Below are positions 39,055 through 50,593 of a stretch of DNA of 64,000 nt, in pieces (position 1 is the first letter of the stretch; the number at the start of each line of letters is the position of its first letter). This DNA is from Boesenbergia rotunda (taxonomy: Eukaryota > Streptophyta > Magnoliopsida > Zingiberales > Zingiberaceae), in the NCBI GenBank assembly GCA_024364735.1, contig JAGFNQ010004017.1, positions 1 to 64,000 on the forward strand. The letters run 5' to 3'. Position numbers and translations under genes: made by a program. The notes below the pieces were generated by a model. That model was not told the origin of the DNA. It ran no database searches and was given only the letters and a program-made list of their open reading frames with translations.

Positions 39055-39575
39055 ATCTCCCCCTTTTTGATGTGCATCAATCCAAGTTCAATTAGGGTTA
39101 AACCAAAAAATAAGGAATTTAGTAAAACTAAATTAAGCAGTTAAGCATGGAAAAAAATATTGCAATCAATAACCACAACCTCCCCCTAAACTTAAGCTAC
39201 TCTCCCCCTTTGATCACAGCAAAAATGGGGCACAAAAAATAGGGAAAGGAAAAAAAATATGATTAGAACTTAGAAAAATGTGAAACATTTTTTTTTTGAG
39301 CCGTGAATAGATTAAGTGCATATCACCGAAATTTGTAAAATTATTGCTTTTTACAAAAATTTCCAAATTAAAATCTATTTTGTATATTCAAAAATAAATC
39401 ATATAGTGGCAGAATAAAAAATTCAAAGATATATTTTTAAAATTCAAAAATCTCATAAAAAAATTAAAAAAATTACCAAGTTTAATTGACTATGTGTAGA
39501 TTTCAAAAGAAACTTAATCATAAAATGTGTTAATCTATTTCTAATTTTGCAAGAAAAATTATGCAGTAGTAGAAA
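39055..39575 (-). other. 3' spacer of L with polypurine tract
   Basis: The minus-strand polypurine tract CAAAAAGGGGGAGAT (39055-39069) is next to the LTR. Two more CTCCCCCT tracts lie at about 39180-39207. The rest is A-rich and non-coding. Confidence 0.75.
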
Positions 39576-40927
39576 CTAATTCAAAATTGATTTTGGTATC
39601 CAAAATAGATTTCTATCGACAGGATTAACTAAAAATTTGGATGGAATGTAATTCTTTGGCACCTTTTTAAATTGGCCTTTATGATTTTTAAAATACCAAT
39701 TCAACTTTTCAGGATAATTATTTTTCTTGTGTCGCAAACAGACAATATCACACTCTAATTTCTCAACTAAATTTTTCAGATCAATATTTTCATTTTTTAA
39801 TTTAGAATTTTCTTTTTCTAATCTGCAATTAGATTTGAGCAAGGCTTTAACACCAGCATACAATTGATCATGAGGAAGAAAACAAACCTCACTTACCGGA
39901 TCGCTTTCGAAAAGCGAGGTTCTTCTTCGTTGTCGCTTTCTGATGTCGCTCCCCCTTCAACACTGCTCCCCTCTTGATGACTTGCCATCAGCGCAAGTCT
40001 CGCGTACTCTTGAACTTCTGATTCGTCCGACGAGGTCTCGTCCCAGGTGGCCTTCAATGCCTTCTTTTTCTTTTGCTGGTTTTTGATTTTGGGACATTGA
40101 TCTTTTAGGTGTCCCTCCTCATTGCAGTTGTAGTATCGGACAGTTCGTTTCTTCGGAGACCGCCTTTTCTTCTGCATTCTCGAAAAGTTATTAGCTTTAA
40201 AAAAACTTTTAAATGAACTTACTATTTGCGTTGTCTCGTCGTCCGTCGAGGATTCTGACTCCTTCTCCGTTCTCCTTGTGTTTAGGGCCAGATTCTTCGT
40301 CTTTCTAGATCCTGCCCACCGAGATTCGTGTAATTCGAAAATGGAAAACATTTCATCTAATGTACTTACCTCTAAATCTTTGGAGATGTAATAAGCGTCG
40401 ACGATTGAGCTCCACTCCTGGGTCCTTGGGAAGGCGTTGAGGGCGTATCGAATGGAGTCGCGATTACTTACCGATTCGCCGAGTTGGGTGAGTCCGGAGA
40501 TTAGCTCCTTTATTTTGGCATGAAGTTCAGCCACCGTTTCTCCTTCCTTCATTTGCAGGTTTATCAGCTAGTTCCGGAGGAGATCCTTTCTTGCTGATTT
40601 GGCTTCAGAGGTACCCTCATGAAGTTCTAGGAACTTCTCCCATAATTCTTTTGCGGAGTGGTAGTTGCCGATCCGGTTTACCTCTTGAGTAGGCAAGACT
40701 GTTAGGAGGTGGAACTCGGCCTTACCATTGGCAACAGATTCTGACTGCTCCTTCTTATTCCACAAGCTTTCTTCTTTTTCATCCCCGTTCGCATCTTTAG
40801 GAACTGCAAAATCATATTTTATTGATAAAAGAATATCAAAATCTGTACGAAAAAATACCTCCATTTTTTTCTTCCAGACGGTGAAATCCCCTTCGAATTT
40901 AGGTGGATGAATGTGCGCGCCGGCCAT
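39576..40927 (-). pseudogene. gag: GAG of element L, broken
   Basis: The start is ATG 40925-40927 (MAGAHIHPPKF). The N-terminal domain (FTVWKKKMEVFF), capsid helices (AKELWEKFLELHEGT; NRDSIRYALNAFPR), acidic/basic linker and knuckle region are present. TAG at 40568-40570 replaces a Gln codon. The first Cys of the knuckle is Tyr (YYNCNEEGHLKDQC). A frameshift near 39905 separates the C-terminal coiled coil (39576-39863, ending FWIPKSILN). The capsid protein is probably not made in full. Confidence 0.85.
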
Positions 40928-40973
40928 CGTCTTGTTGCTTTCTCAGGCGATTAGTCCTTCAAAAGCGAACTTG

Positions 40974-40985
40974 GCTCTGATACCA
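40974..40985 (-). promoter_or_regulatory. Primer-binding site of L
   Basis: Plus strand GCTCTGATACCA, i.e. TGGTATCAGAGC on the element strand, two bases from the LTR edge. Confidence 0.95.
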
Positions 40986-40987
40986 CT

Positions 40988-41985
40988 TGTAGGATCGGGT
41001 CGACCGGCTAGAGGGGGGTGAATAGACGGTTTATGAAAAATAAGCACTAACACTCGTCTTTAAAAAGAAATAAACTTGGTTGCAACAGAGTCGTTGCTTC
41101 CAAGGCAGTTGATGCTCTAACAGAAACTCCTTAAGGCGGAAAAGCCTTTATAGTTGTAACACAGAGAAAGCTTAGAGAGAAAGAGAGTTTACAACTCAAT
41201 TAATTGAATTAACTTCTAAAACTCCAAGCCTATTTATAGGTTATGAAAATAAATCCAGATCGTAGATCTTTGATAGGATTTCTCTTATCTGTTGATCTGC
41301 AGATTCGATCTTGATGGTTGATCATGGATATATTTTAACCATGGCCTTTAGATCTGATTAAAGGATAATGTAATATTATCCTTTAAGTTTTAATTATTTT
41401 AATTAAAACTTTATCTTCCCTCCTTGCTCGAGATGATTGTTGTATCCATCTCGCTGTTGTAATCTATAAGTAGCAATATCGCCAATACATATTTGCCAAC
41501 GCCCTTTATCCCAGTTGGTAAGTGGATTTGTGTATTTGGTGGAGGACTTGGGTTCGATCCTTCCTTGGCATCAAAACTTTTTTTTTCTTTTGGGCGAATT
41601 TTCTCATTTCTTTCATTTCTTTTGGGCGCTTGGACTAGTCTTTTTGATTCTTCGTCTTCTGGGTGATTTCCGGCCAACCGAAGTTAGGCTCACCCGAACC
41701 CGACTCCGGCCTTTCGCCCCTCGAGCGTCCTTCCTCCCGGCTTCTCGTCCCTCGGACACCGCGCACGTCCTTCTCGCTCCACCGGTGTACTCTTCCGCAG
41801 CTTCCGCGTCCCTCGGATTGTACTGAGCCCGTCGGCTCACTTCCCCGCGCAATCCTTCTCGTCCGCTGCGTCTTACACTCGACTTCCTCCGTACCTAAGT
41901 TCCTGCACACTTAGCAGAGGGATTAAAACCAACAGGACCTAACCTAACTTGGTTGATCACATCAAAACCAACCGGGGCACCAACA
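40988..41985 (-). repeat. Element L 5' LTR
   Basis: Partner of 38057-39054 with equal length. TATAAATA on the minus strand is at 41231-41238. The tRNA-like boxes are at 41509-41563. It ends before GTGTT (41986-41990). Confidence 0.93.
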
Positions 41986-42670
41986 GTGTTTGGTTTCCAA
42001 CTTAAACCTAACACTTCTCCCCCTTTGCCTAACATCAAAATGACCCCAATAATAACCAATTATTGGTTCTTTTAATCCCTAATAACCATAAACAATGTGT
42101 ACTAGCCCCCCCATTCACTTGTTTTGCATCATTTGGACATATACCTAGCTACTGAAACTTAATTCAGCCTTTACCAGTCGACTGCCCCAAATGTCAGTCG
42201 ACTGATACTCTGAAGCACAAAATTTCAGCCTTTTCTGACGAAGTTCAGAAATGCGCCAAAAATTTCATAAATCTCCAAAAATTTTCAAATTTTGTGGAGA
42301 GGTTTGTGATACTCATATCTACTTGGGAAAAATACATTCTAAAATGTATCTATCACCATTCCAAGTTTGACACAAAACTCAAAACTAGCTAAAAACTTCA
42401 ATCAAACCTTGACCTAAAGTCCTAGTTTTGGTCTCCACTTGATGTCTCTGCCCATGTCATCCCACAATGCAACTCTAGCATTGATTTACATGACATTTAA
42501 TCATCAAAAACCAACTTTCATGCTATATGACCTCAATATCATATTTCCATGCATGAAACATAAATATAACGTGCCAAATCCTAAGAATTGAGACTCAAGT
42601 TCATCTCCAATTCTTTTGGCACACTCCATAGTCCATCTAGACCTCTAGGAGCACCTCTGCCAAGGTCCAT
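41986..42670 (-). other. 3' spacer of H, right of L
   Basis: Non-coding. It contains a CAGTCGACTG palindrome pair (about 42175-42205) and one copy of the 'CTACTTGGGAAAAAT...' block that A carries twice. CTCCCCCTTTG near 42016 is another purine-tract complement. Confidence 0.75.
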
Positions 42671-44300
42671 TCACCACATATCCCAAAGGCTCCTAGAGCT
42701 CCCCCTTGAGCTCTTAGCCCTAGCCACCTCCCTAGATGACTCAACCATCACTAGGCCACCTCGGTGTTCCACCGGTGACTCTTGGCCTACAAACTTGACA
42801 CTCTTAACCTTAGACACCTCGTCTTTGGTTAAGTCCTTCTTTTTTCCTTTAAATGACATCCCCTTGTCATTTTTGGACTCCCCCTTCTTGCCATAATCAT
42901 ATGCTACCCTAGCATATTTTCCCCCTTGTCATGGGAGACCTTAGATCGGTATCCTAGACCCGATCTATCATTGGTGCGGTTTTGGCCACCCAACACCATA
43001 TCCAAACCCTTAGATCCAACCGTGAATCTTTCTAGGGTCTTTCTAATGTATCAAGCCTTGCCCTCAAGGCTTGATTTTCCCTTTCTAGAGTTCTAACCTT
43101 AGAACTCATATGTCCACCTTTGACATTCCCAGGACTACCCATTTTCCTAGGCACATTCCTTCTCTTTTTGGGATTAGTGCCATGATCCTTAGGTCTAGAG
43201 GTCTTGGGTTGATCATGATGCATGCTTCTCCTAGGATTTTGATCTACCTTGTTACTCCTAGTCCTATCATTATACTTAAATCCAAAATTATACACCATTA
43301 AGCATTTTTCATTAAATCTAGCATGCATGGAGGGATGATTGACATTATTTCTAATATGTAATGAGGAACTTGAAATTGAATTACATTTTACCCTAGGGTT
43401 AGGAATTACCTCCCTTACCCTTGAAGTTCCCCCTTGATGTGATCTTCTTCTCTTCTTTCTTTCCTCCTTCTCCCATCTTCTTAGATGCTCCATTTTCTTT
43501 ATTTCTCCTTTTCTAGGACACTTAGTATGGTAGTGCCCTAGCTCTCCACATGTGAAGCATCGGATCTTCTTCTTTTTAGCTTGGGCCTCTTCATTTCTAC
43601 AACCCATGTTAGATTTAAAAGAATTTGAAATGAGTTTAGATTTTACCTCCTTTTTACCTTTTGGGCACTTGTCCTTGTAGTGCCCCTTTTCATTGCAACC
43701 AAAGCATGTGATATGTTCTTTTGATTTGGCTTTGGTGGAGGTTGGAACTTCTTCTTCAACTTTTGATGATGTGGATGCCTCCTCTTGATCCGGTACGGTT
43801 GAGGGTCTCTCCTCCCCCTCAATTCTTGAAATTGATACCTCCTCTTCTTCTCTTGAGGAGGTTGATGATCTTTCACTCTCTCCCTCACTTAAAGATATAG
43901 ATACTTCCTTTTCTTCTTCTTCTTCTTGACTCATTTGACTTTTCTCCTTGGGCTCTTGAACTTGTGTAGGACTTTCATGATATTCTTTCAAATTGCTCCA
44001 CAGTTCACATGCATTTTGGTATGCCCCTACACAACTCAAAATTTTATTAGGTACAATATCAATCAATATACCCATTACCTTTTCATTTACCCTTGCTTGT
44101 TCTTGTTGCTCTTGATTCCAATACCTAGGTCTAAGCCTCTACGCATGCTTATCCTTTGGAATCTCGAAGGGCTCTTCAAGCGAGATCCGAAGGTCCCACT
44201 CCATTCTGAACCATGCCTCCATTCTCGCTTTCCAATATCCGAAATTCTCATGGTCGTAGGTTGGCGAAGTGTAGATGTCATCCCCCAACTTATCTTCCAT
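42671..44300 (-). pseudogene. gag: GAG of element H (GAG-only family), nearly open
   Basis: Closest relative of the A GAG. The first ATG of A is ACG here, so reading would start at ATG 44298-44300 (MEDKLGDD). TAG at 44139-44141 interrupts it. From 44075 to 43032 the frame is open: acidic Ser/Glu linker, knuckle 1 (CFGCNEKGHYKDKC), knuckle 2 (CFTCGELGHYHTKC), a basic region and an R-x-L coiled coil. A small deletion near 43032 shifts frame. The conserved tail (42671-42859, SREVARAKSSRGSSRSLW) follows in another frame. Two knuckles distinguish this family from C, B and L. No pol follows. Confidence 0.87.
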
Positions 44301-44357
44301 TTTCTTTTCCCTCTAGCGTGTGCTCCCTCGACGGTTAGTCCGATCAAGAGCGGTCTT

Positions 44358-44369
44358 GCTCTGATACCA
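44358..44369 (-). promoter_or_regulatory. Primer-binding site of H
   Basis: Plus strand GCTCTGATACCA, i.e. TGGTATCAGAGC on the element strand, two bases from the LTR edge at 44372. Confidence 0.95.
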
Positions 44370-44371
44370 AT

Positions 44372-45395
44372 TGTAGGATCGTTTCCGGTATGCTAGAGGG
44401 GGGGGGTGAATAGCGTTTCTTCGAAGTCTTTCTTCCTACACGGTTAGTTGCACAAGCGGAATATACAATAACAACAATAAAACAATACTAACCAATGCTA
44501 ACAATGAAGATTTATTTGGTATCCACCCTGGACGGGTGACTAATCCAAGAATCCGTCGGTGGATCAATCCCCGGATAACCTTCGACTAGCTCTCGTCGCT
44601 CCTTGTGGGCGGAGAAACCTCGCCACAACACCAAGCAAACCACTGAGCACAAAGACTACTATCTTGCCTTTAACCAAGACAAGATTCGTCAAGAATCTCA
44701 GCCACCACGAAGTCCTCTTTAAATAGGACTCGGGCTGAAACCCTCGCCACCAGTCGACTGGTGCCACTGAAATTCGACCATTGCAACCCAACGTTCGAAT
44801 TCTCAGCCAACTCACCAGCTACCTACCAGTCGACTGCTCCCAGGGCAGTCGGGAGCAGTCGACTAGTCCCAAGTCAGAACCCTTCTGTGAGTTTCATCAG
44901 TCGACTGCCCCCAGGCTAGTCGACTGGTCTACTCACTCACCTAAGGTTACCCTTCCTGAGTACATTCTACTCCGCACTCTAACCCTAGGATTTCCCGAGT
45001 ACAATCACACAGCACTCGTACCCTCACGACTCGACTGACTCCTCATCTGCAGCCTCGACTATTGCCTTCGCGCCCTCTTCATCTTCGGCTCCCGTCCCTC
45101 GGATGCACGCAAGCCTCTAGCTTGCCTCCATGTCATCCTTCACGCATGCCTCGAAGTTCGCACCCATCAACTCATCGTCCCTGCTCTCCAAGGTCCCTTG
45201 GGTGCACACAAGCCTCCAGTTTGTATCCATGCCACCATTCACCGTACCGAGGCCGTCCAGTCAAGTCCATATGTGTAACCTGTACAACCTGCACACTCAA
45301 CATACACATATAAGAACACAAGGGTAAACCTAACATAAACCATTTGCCCAAACATCAAAACACTTGGTCACTCAGGACCACAAATTGCCCCAACA
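44372..45395 (-). repeat. Element H 5' LTR (1024 bp, complete)
   Basis: Plus strand TGTAGGATCG...GCCCCAACA. Minus-strand TATTTAAA is at 44718-44725. CAGTCGACTGG palindromes lie at about 44750-44930, with one partly duplicated arm (GGGCAGTCGGGAGCAGTCGAC near 44845, split in two words here). AGCTC duplication follows. Confidence 0.93.
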
Positions 45396-45400
45396 AGCTC

Positions 45401-45634
45401 CACTATCAAAATTTTCTTTGTTTGTAGACGGAGTAGCCTCTTACACATTAATACAACATAGGAAATAGGTAAGAAAATGTAGTACAAGAGTTGATTTAGA
45501 AACCAAACTTCTAGGGTCTATTTATAACCCCAAAACTCAAGTTACGGTTGTGCTAACGTGGACCTGAGGCACCTCAGTTGTGATTTGATGTGCCTTAGAT
45601 GGATAAACTTGTATCCACGAAGCCAATGGTAAAC
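45401..45634 (-). repeat. LTR J, second segment
   Basis: Continues J after H. TATAAATA on the minus strand is at 45519-45526, followed (upstream on its strand) by palindromic CTGAGGC-CCTCAG words near 45563-45577. Cut by K at 45635. Confidence 0.65.
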
Positions 45635-46540
45635 TGTTGATAAAACTATAAGTGCCCTAGGTTGGTTTTGATGTGGTCAAACGAGTCAAGTTAGGTCCTG
45701 TTAGTTTTTAATTCCTGTGTCTAAGTGTGCAGGAACGTAGAAGCATAGGAAGTCGAGTGAAAGACGCAGCGGTTGAGAAGGATAGCACGGGAAGGGAGCC
45801 GATGGACTTGGAACATCCGAGGGATGTGGAGGTATGCGGAGGAGTATGCCGTAGAGTGAGAAGGACGCGCCCGGCATCTGAAGGACGAGAAGCCAGGAGG
45901 AAGCTCGCTCGAGGAGAAGGCTAGAGCAGGGTTCGGGTGAGCCCAACTCTGGAAGGCCCAAAAATCACCCAAGAAAACCAGCTAGAGACTGGTTAGCAAG
46001 TTGTTGACCAAAAGTCACTTGGGCGCCCCTATGCTTACAAGCGCCTGAGAGTCAATATTATCCATTAGCTAGCCGTTTGCGAATGTTACACTTCGAATAA
46101 CTCTCAAGCCATGTGTTAGGCGCCCTCAAGCACTCGGGCGCCCCTTTAGTGCCATGTCAGCATTCGGTTAGAATTGACCGGGGCTATAAATAGGCCCCAT
46201 GAGCTTAGTTCCAAATCACTCATTTCAATTCAAGCATCAGCAAATGAATTCTTTGTAGTTTTCCATTCTTTTTTTGAGCTTTGCTTTTGTAATAGGCTTC
46301 TCAGCCCAAAGGAGTTTATTCCGGAGATTTGAGCTACATTCTGCCTTAGATTAGTAACCTACCCGGTTGTAAACCAAGTAAAATTCTAGTCGCCTCTTTC
46401 CTTTCAGTTTGCTTCATTTTTGATGTTATTTATTATTTGTTTTAACTAACTAACATCTTTGTTTAACATAAACAAAAGATATAGATTTTTAGTTTTAGGG
46501 GCAATTCACCCCCCCTCTTGCCGACCTTCGATCACCTTCA
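45635..46540 (+). repeat. Element K 5' LTR (906 bp)
   Basis: It begins TGTTGATAAAAC and ends ATCACCTTCA. It has GGGCGCC palindromic words (about 46020-46145) just upstream of TATAAATA at 46185-46192. The C-rich terminus ATTCACCCCCCCTCTTGCC is at about 46505. Confidence 0.87.
46185..46192 (+). promoter_or_regulatory. TATA box of K LTR
   Basis: TATAAATA in GGGCTATAAATAGGCCCC, a strong plant-like TATA context about 355 bases before the LTR end. Confidence 0.65.
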
Positions 46541-46542
46541 AT

Positions 46543-46554
46543 TGGTATTAGAGT
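46543..46554 (+). promoter_or_regulatory. Degenerate primer-binding site of K
   Basis: TGGTATTAGAGT differs from TGGTATCAGAGC at two positions, both C-to-T. Confidence 0.8.
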
Positions 46555-46600
46555 CAGGACGCTCCAGAAGGACTAACCGCCATCTAAAGCAACTATCAAA

Positions 46601-47645
46601 ATGTTCGGACCGGTCATCCACCCGCCATAGTTCAAGGGGGAGTTCGCAAGTTGGAAGCACATGATGCAAGTATTTATCAAAACTGATTTCGATTTGCTTT
46701 TAATTATGAAAAATAGTTTTGTAGCTCCCAAGGATACCGACGACAAACCCAAAAATGAAAGCCTGTGGGCAATGAAGGAACATGCTGACTGTGGTGAACG
46801 GGAAAATAGAATATCATCTTCTGACCATACTACCTGCACAAGAAGTCAATCGAATCGGGAACTACTGATCTGCGAAGGAACTTTGGGAAAAGTTCCTTGA
46901 ATTTCACAAAGGTACCTCCAAAGACAAATTAATAAAAAGAGATATGCTTCGGAACCAGCTCAGCAACCTCCAGTTGTAAGAAGGAGAGTCAGTAGCACAA
47001 CTTCACGCTAAACATAAGGAGTTAGTGACGGAACACAATAACCTCAGAGAGTCGGTAAGCAATTCAGGCGCTCAAAGATACGCATTGAATGCCTTCCCGA
47101 GGATCCTAAACTGGACTTCAATAATTGACGCCTATTACATCTCTATGGATCTTGAGGTAAGTATCTTAGTGCAACTCTTTTCGACTTTAGAACTTCACGA
47201 ATCTAAATGTGCAGGAAAGAGTAAAGCGGGCAACATCGCCTTAAGCTCGATGAAGATCCAACATGAAGATGAATCATCAGGAGATGAAGAAAACACGTCG
47301 TACATGGTAAGGAAGTTGCCTAAATATTTTAAAGCTAAAAAATTTAATAAAGTGCAGGGTAGGAAGCAAAGGAAGATCCGCTGTTACAACTACAACGAAG
47401 AGGGGCACGTGAAGGATAACTATCCCAAAGTGAAGAACAAAGGAAAAGGGACAACGAAGGCGAAAGTCCACATCCTAAAGGCAACGTGTGATGAGTCCTT
47501 ATCGGAAGATTCAGATCTCGAGGAACACGCCGAACTTGCACTGATGGCTTCACACCAGAAGTTGAGAGCATCGATGAAGGGGAAGCCACGTCAGATGACA
47601 GTAGCAACAAAGGGGGAGCTTCAGACTTCAGAAAAGATATGGTAG
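46601..47645 (+). pseudogene. gag: GAG of element K, decayed
   Basis: ATG at 46601 (MFGPVIHPP, compare MAGAHIHPP in L), then TAG at about 46628-46630. Capsid-like segments (WKHMMQVFIKTDFDLLL; NAFPRILNWTSIIDAYYIS) are spread over frames with shifts near 46795 and 46900-47025. Two knuckle cysteines are Tyr (CYNYNEEGHVKDNY). No downstream coding region remains. Confidence 0.8.
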
Positions 47646-47704
47646 TGAGGTATGTCTTCTACCTCCTGATCAATTATACTAGTAGTGACGAAGTGATGTC
47701 AGAT

Positions 47705-47852
47705 GTAGTGGTCGAGAATGATAGCACGGGAAAAGATATTATTTATTATTTGTTTTAACTAAATAACATCTTTGTTTAAGATAAACAAAAGATATAGATT
47801 TTTATTTTCAGGGGCAATTCACCCCCCTCTTGCCGATCTTCGATCTCCTTCA
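47705..47852 (+). repeat. Element K 3' LTR remnant
   Basis: 47739-47852 repeats the last part of the 5' LTR (TTATTATTTGTTTTAACTAA...ATTCACCCCCCTCTTGCC). 47705-47735 also resembles 45768-45800 (GAGAATGATAGCACGGGAA), so the LTR suffered an internal deletion besides loss of the element's 3' half. Confidence 0.7.
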
Positions 47853-48172
47853 AAAACTTGGCTCGAGGTGCCTTAGTTCCAACCTGAGACGCCTCAGTTT
47901 TGATCTGAGGCATTTCAGGTTCAAACTGAAGTGCCTCAGCTCTGCATTTACACAGAGCTGTTGCTTTGCAGCTGAGGTGTCTTACTCAGCAACTAAGGTA
48001 CCTTCTGATGGTCAAAGTCAACATCTGTATTGACTTTGACATTTTCGTCCTTCTTCCGCTTGGGTGATTTTCGACCAACCAGAGTTAGACTCACCCGAAA
48101 CCGACTTTGGCCCTTCATCTCGAATGAGCTTCCTCCCCATCTTCTCGTCCCTTGGACTCCGTGCACTCCCTT
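47853..48172 (-). repeat. LTR J, third segment
   Basis: Rich in palindromic phrases (GAGGTGCCTTAG, GAGACGCCTCAG, GAAGTGCCTCAG; 47870-48000). It then has a block matching the L LTR (TTGGGTGATTTTCGACCAACC; compare 38725-38750). It is cut at CCCTT (48168-48172) by M; the J end lies beyond M, right of the window. Confidence 0.65.
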
Positions 48173-50165
48173 TGTTGGATCTGGGATGGCTAGAGAGGGG
48201 GGTGTGAATAGCCACCCACTAAAAAGTTGGCTTCTTTTGAGTCTTTCTGCACTTAGGTTAGCAGCGGAAACAACAAACAGAACAGAAAAACAAATAGAAA
48301 TGAAAACAAACTGAAAGAGAGCAAACCAGACGCTAACAGAGGGATTTACAAGGTTCGGGGATAACTTGCCCCTACTCCTTGGCGTGCCCATGAGGTGGGC
48401 GATCTCTTGATCGTCGGTAGATCAAGCCCTGGAACTCCGGATAAGAAAAACTCCTTCTCGGTGGAGTGACCTTTCCACAGATCTTAGAAATGAATCAGGT
48501 TGAGTACAGGAGACCACGAGAAGAAGCTTACAGACATAGGAGCAAGCACAAAAACCACGAAGAAGAGGCACAACTCAGAGCACAACACAGCATAACCCTA
48601 ATGCAAGAAACTTCACTCAGCTCTTCGTTCTCGTTGTGTCTGTCGATCCATTTCTAAGTTACTTGTCTCTGCTTCGCCAGCCTCCTCTTAAGCCTTCCTT
48701 CTGCTCATCACCAGGCTCCGTCAGCACCCACTGAACCACAGCTTCATCACCACTGACCCACTGACCTCCACTAAGCGCTCAGTCCGCTGAAGACCTCCTC
48801 AGCTGAGCCTCAGGTCAGTCGCCAGCCGCCAGAAGCCGTTAAAACCTGCAAACAGATAACAAACAAATCTGCCACGGTGAAGGTTACCAATGACCCTCCT
48901 TCTTGGCTTAGTATTGTCTCTGTATCACCTGCACACTCAACAAACTGATTAGCGAAGCAAATCAACCATAATAGAAAGAAATCAGCAGGAAATTAGAAGC
49001 AATTAGAAGTCTGACAGTAATTCAAATTAAAGTTCTGAGACACTGATCAGTCACCCTGACCGATCAGCTACCCTCCTGACCAATCAGACTTCATTCTGAT
49101 CGATCAGTGAATTTTTGATCGGTCTCACTGACTGATCAGAGATCAGGGATCAGTCACCAGACCGATCCTCAAACCTACTGTGAATTCCAGATGATTTCCA
49201 GCAAGACACTGATCGATTAAAGAGACCGATCAGTGATGGGCCTAATCGATCAGGCTCCTACCTGATCGATCTAGTGAGCCTCTGATCGGTCTCACTGACC
49301 GATCAGAGACCAGGGATCGGTCACGAGACTGATCCCTTAGCCTACTGGGATTTCAAGCCAACAACCTGATCGGTCACTTGACCAATCAGGTCAATGCCTG
49401 ATCTTTCAGATCACAAACACCTGATCGGTCCCTTGACCGATTAGGTCAAGGCCTGATCGGTCAAGCTGACCGATTAGGTCACTTCCTGACCGATCAGGAA
49501 CAATTCTGATCGGTTCAAGATGGTCCTAATCGGTCTACTGACTTGTTTCTGATCGTTCACCAGACCGATCAGCCACCATACATAATGATTCTGATCTGTT
49601 TTTGATCGGTCACCACACCGATCAGACACCCTGGATCGGTCACCAGACCGATCTACTATCAAGGGAATTCGTGCCAACTCCCTGATCGGACTCCAGACCG
49701 ATCCACAACCGCGGGAGTTCGTGCCAACTCCCTGAACGGACTTCAGACCGATCCAGCTTTGGCCATTTCGACCCTGAGTCCAGAGAATAGGCTCCCTTGC
49801 CTTCTCTGACTCAGTCTGGTCCCAGAGAACGAGCTCCCGAGCCCTCTCTGACCAGTACACTCAATTGTCACTCCCCCGGACCAAGACCCCATGCCCAGCT
49901 TCACTCACCGGGACTTCCTTCACCTAACTTCCCTTGCTAGGACCCGGCTTCACTTACCAGGATTTTCTTCACCTAGCTTCACTCACTACGACCCGGCTTC
50001 ACTCACCAGGATTTTCTTCACCTAGCTTCACTCACTAGGACCCGGCTTAACTCACCGGAATTCATGCCCAGTCCTTGACCTGGACTTTATCCGAACTTAT
50101 CTTACTCAACCAAACTTAAATCGGTGTCAACACCAAAACAACAATCAGGTCAGACTGCATCAACA
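48173..50165 (-). repeat. Element M 3' LTR (1993 bp)
   Basis: Plus strand TGTTGGATCTGGG...CTGCATCAACA, the same architecture as the C LTR. It has GATCGGTC/GACCGATC-type hairpins with many decayed arms (about 49040-49760), then 'CACTCACCGGGACTTC' phrases (about 49895-50060). Clearly diverged from C. Shadow frames inside are not genes. Confidence 0.9.
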
Positions 50166-50593
50166 ATCTCCCCCTTTTTGTTGTTTAACAATCCTATTTA
50201 AGTTTAGGTATTAGAAGTCAAATTTCATCATCGCAAGGGAATCAGAGTCCTCCCCCTACAATAATTAAATTAGTTATAAACCCTAAACTTAACTAACCAT
50301 TCTCTCCCCCTTTGTCAAACACCGAAAAGGGTGTAGACTGGTTATTAAGTTTATAAATCTCCCCCTTAATCAAGGGTCTCTCCCCAAAACCAAAAGAAAC
50401 AAGAATTAATAAGTGAAAGGCATATGAAAAGCATATGAAATAAATATAGCAAGGCAAACACTCATATGCATCATATGACAATGGAGTAACCATAGACTAC
50501 ACCTAATGACCAAAACAAATAAAATCATCAGAATGTCGTCAGTCACACATAGTCATGAAACAGTAGTCATAAATCAAAGTACATCCAAATATA
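50166..50593 (-). other. M 3' spacer with polypurine tract
   Basis: The minus-strand polypurine tract CAAAAAGGGGGAGAT is at 50166-50180. Four further CTCCCC tracts lie at about 50251, 50302, 50360 and 50381. Nothing else is recognised. Confidence 0.75.

Larger units (their letters stand above)
38057..41985 (-). mobile_element. Element L: short GAG-only copia element (3929 bp)
   Basis: Two 998-bp LTRs (38057-39054, 40988-41985), primer site 40974-40985, a decayed GAG (39576-40927) and a polypurine tract next to 39055. Target duplication GTGTT is at 38052-38056 and 41986-41990. The LTRs differ at only a few positions by eye. There is no pol. LTR and GAG resemble K. Confidence 0.94.
30308..45395 (-). 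mobile_element. Element H: GAG-only copia (same family as A), with I and L nested inside
   Basis: It reads right to left: 5' LTR 44372-45395, primer site 44358-44369, GAG 42671-44300, spacer, 3' LTR in two pieces (37233-37649 and 30308-30908). Target duplication AGCTC is at 30303-30307 and 45396-45400. The outer LTR start in the left copy is TATAGGATCG instead of TGTAGGATCG (one transition). I interrupts the 3' LTR and L interrupts the spacer. No pol is present, as in A. Confidence 0.92.
45635..47852 (+). mobile_element. Element K: GAG-only copia remnant with collapsed 3' LTR
   Basis: 5' LTR 45635-46540, degenerate primer site, decayed GAG, then only the last 110-150 bases of the 3' LTR. Flanks are TAAAC (45630-45634) and AAAAC (47853-47857), a target duplication with one mismatch. 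It belongs to the same group as L by LTR and GAG. Confidence 0.82.
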
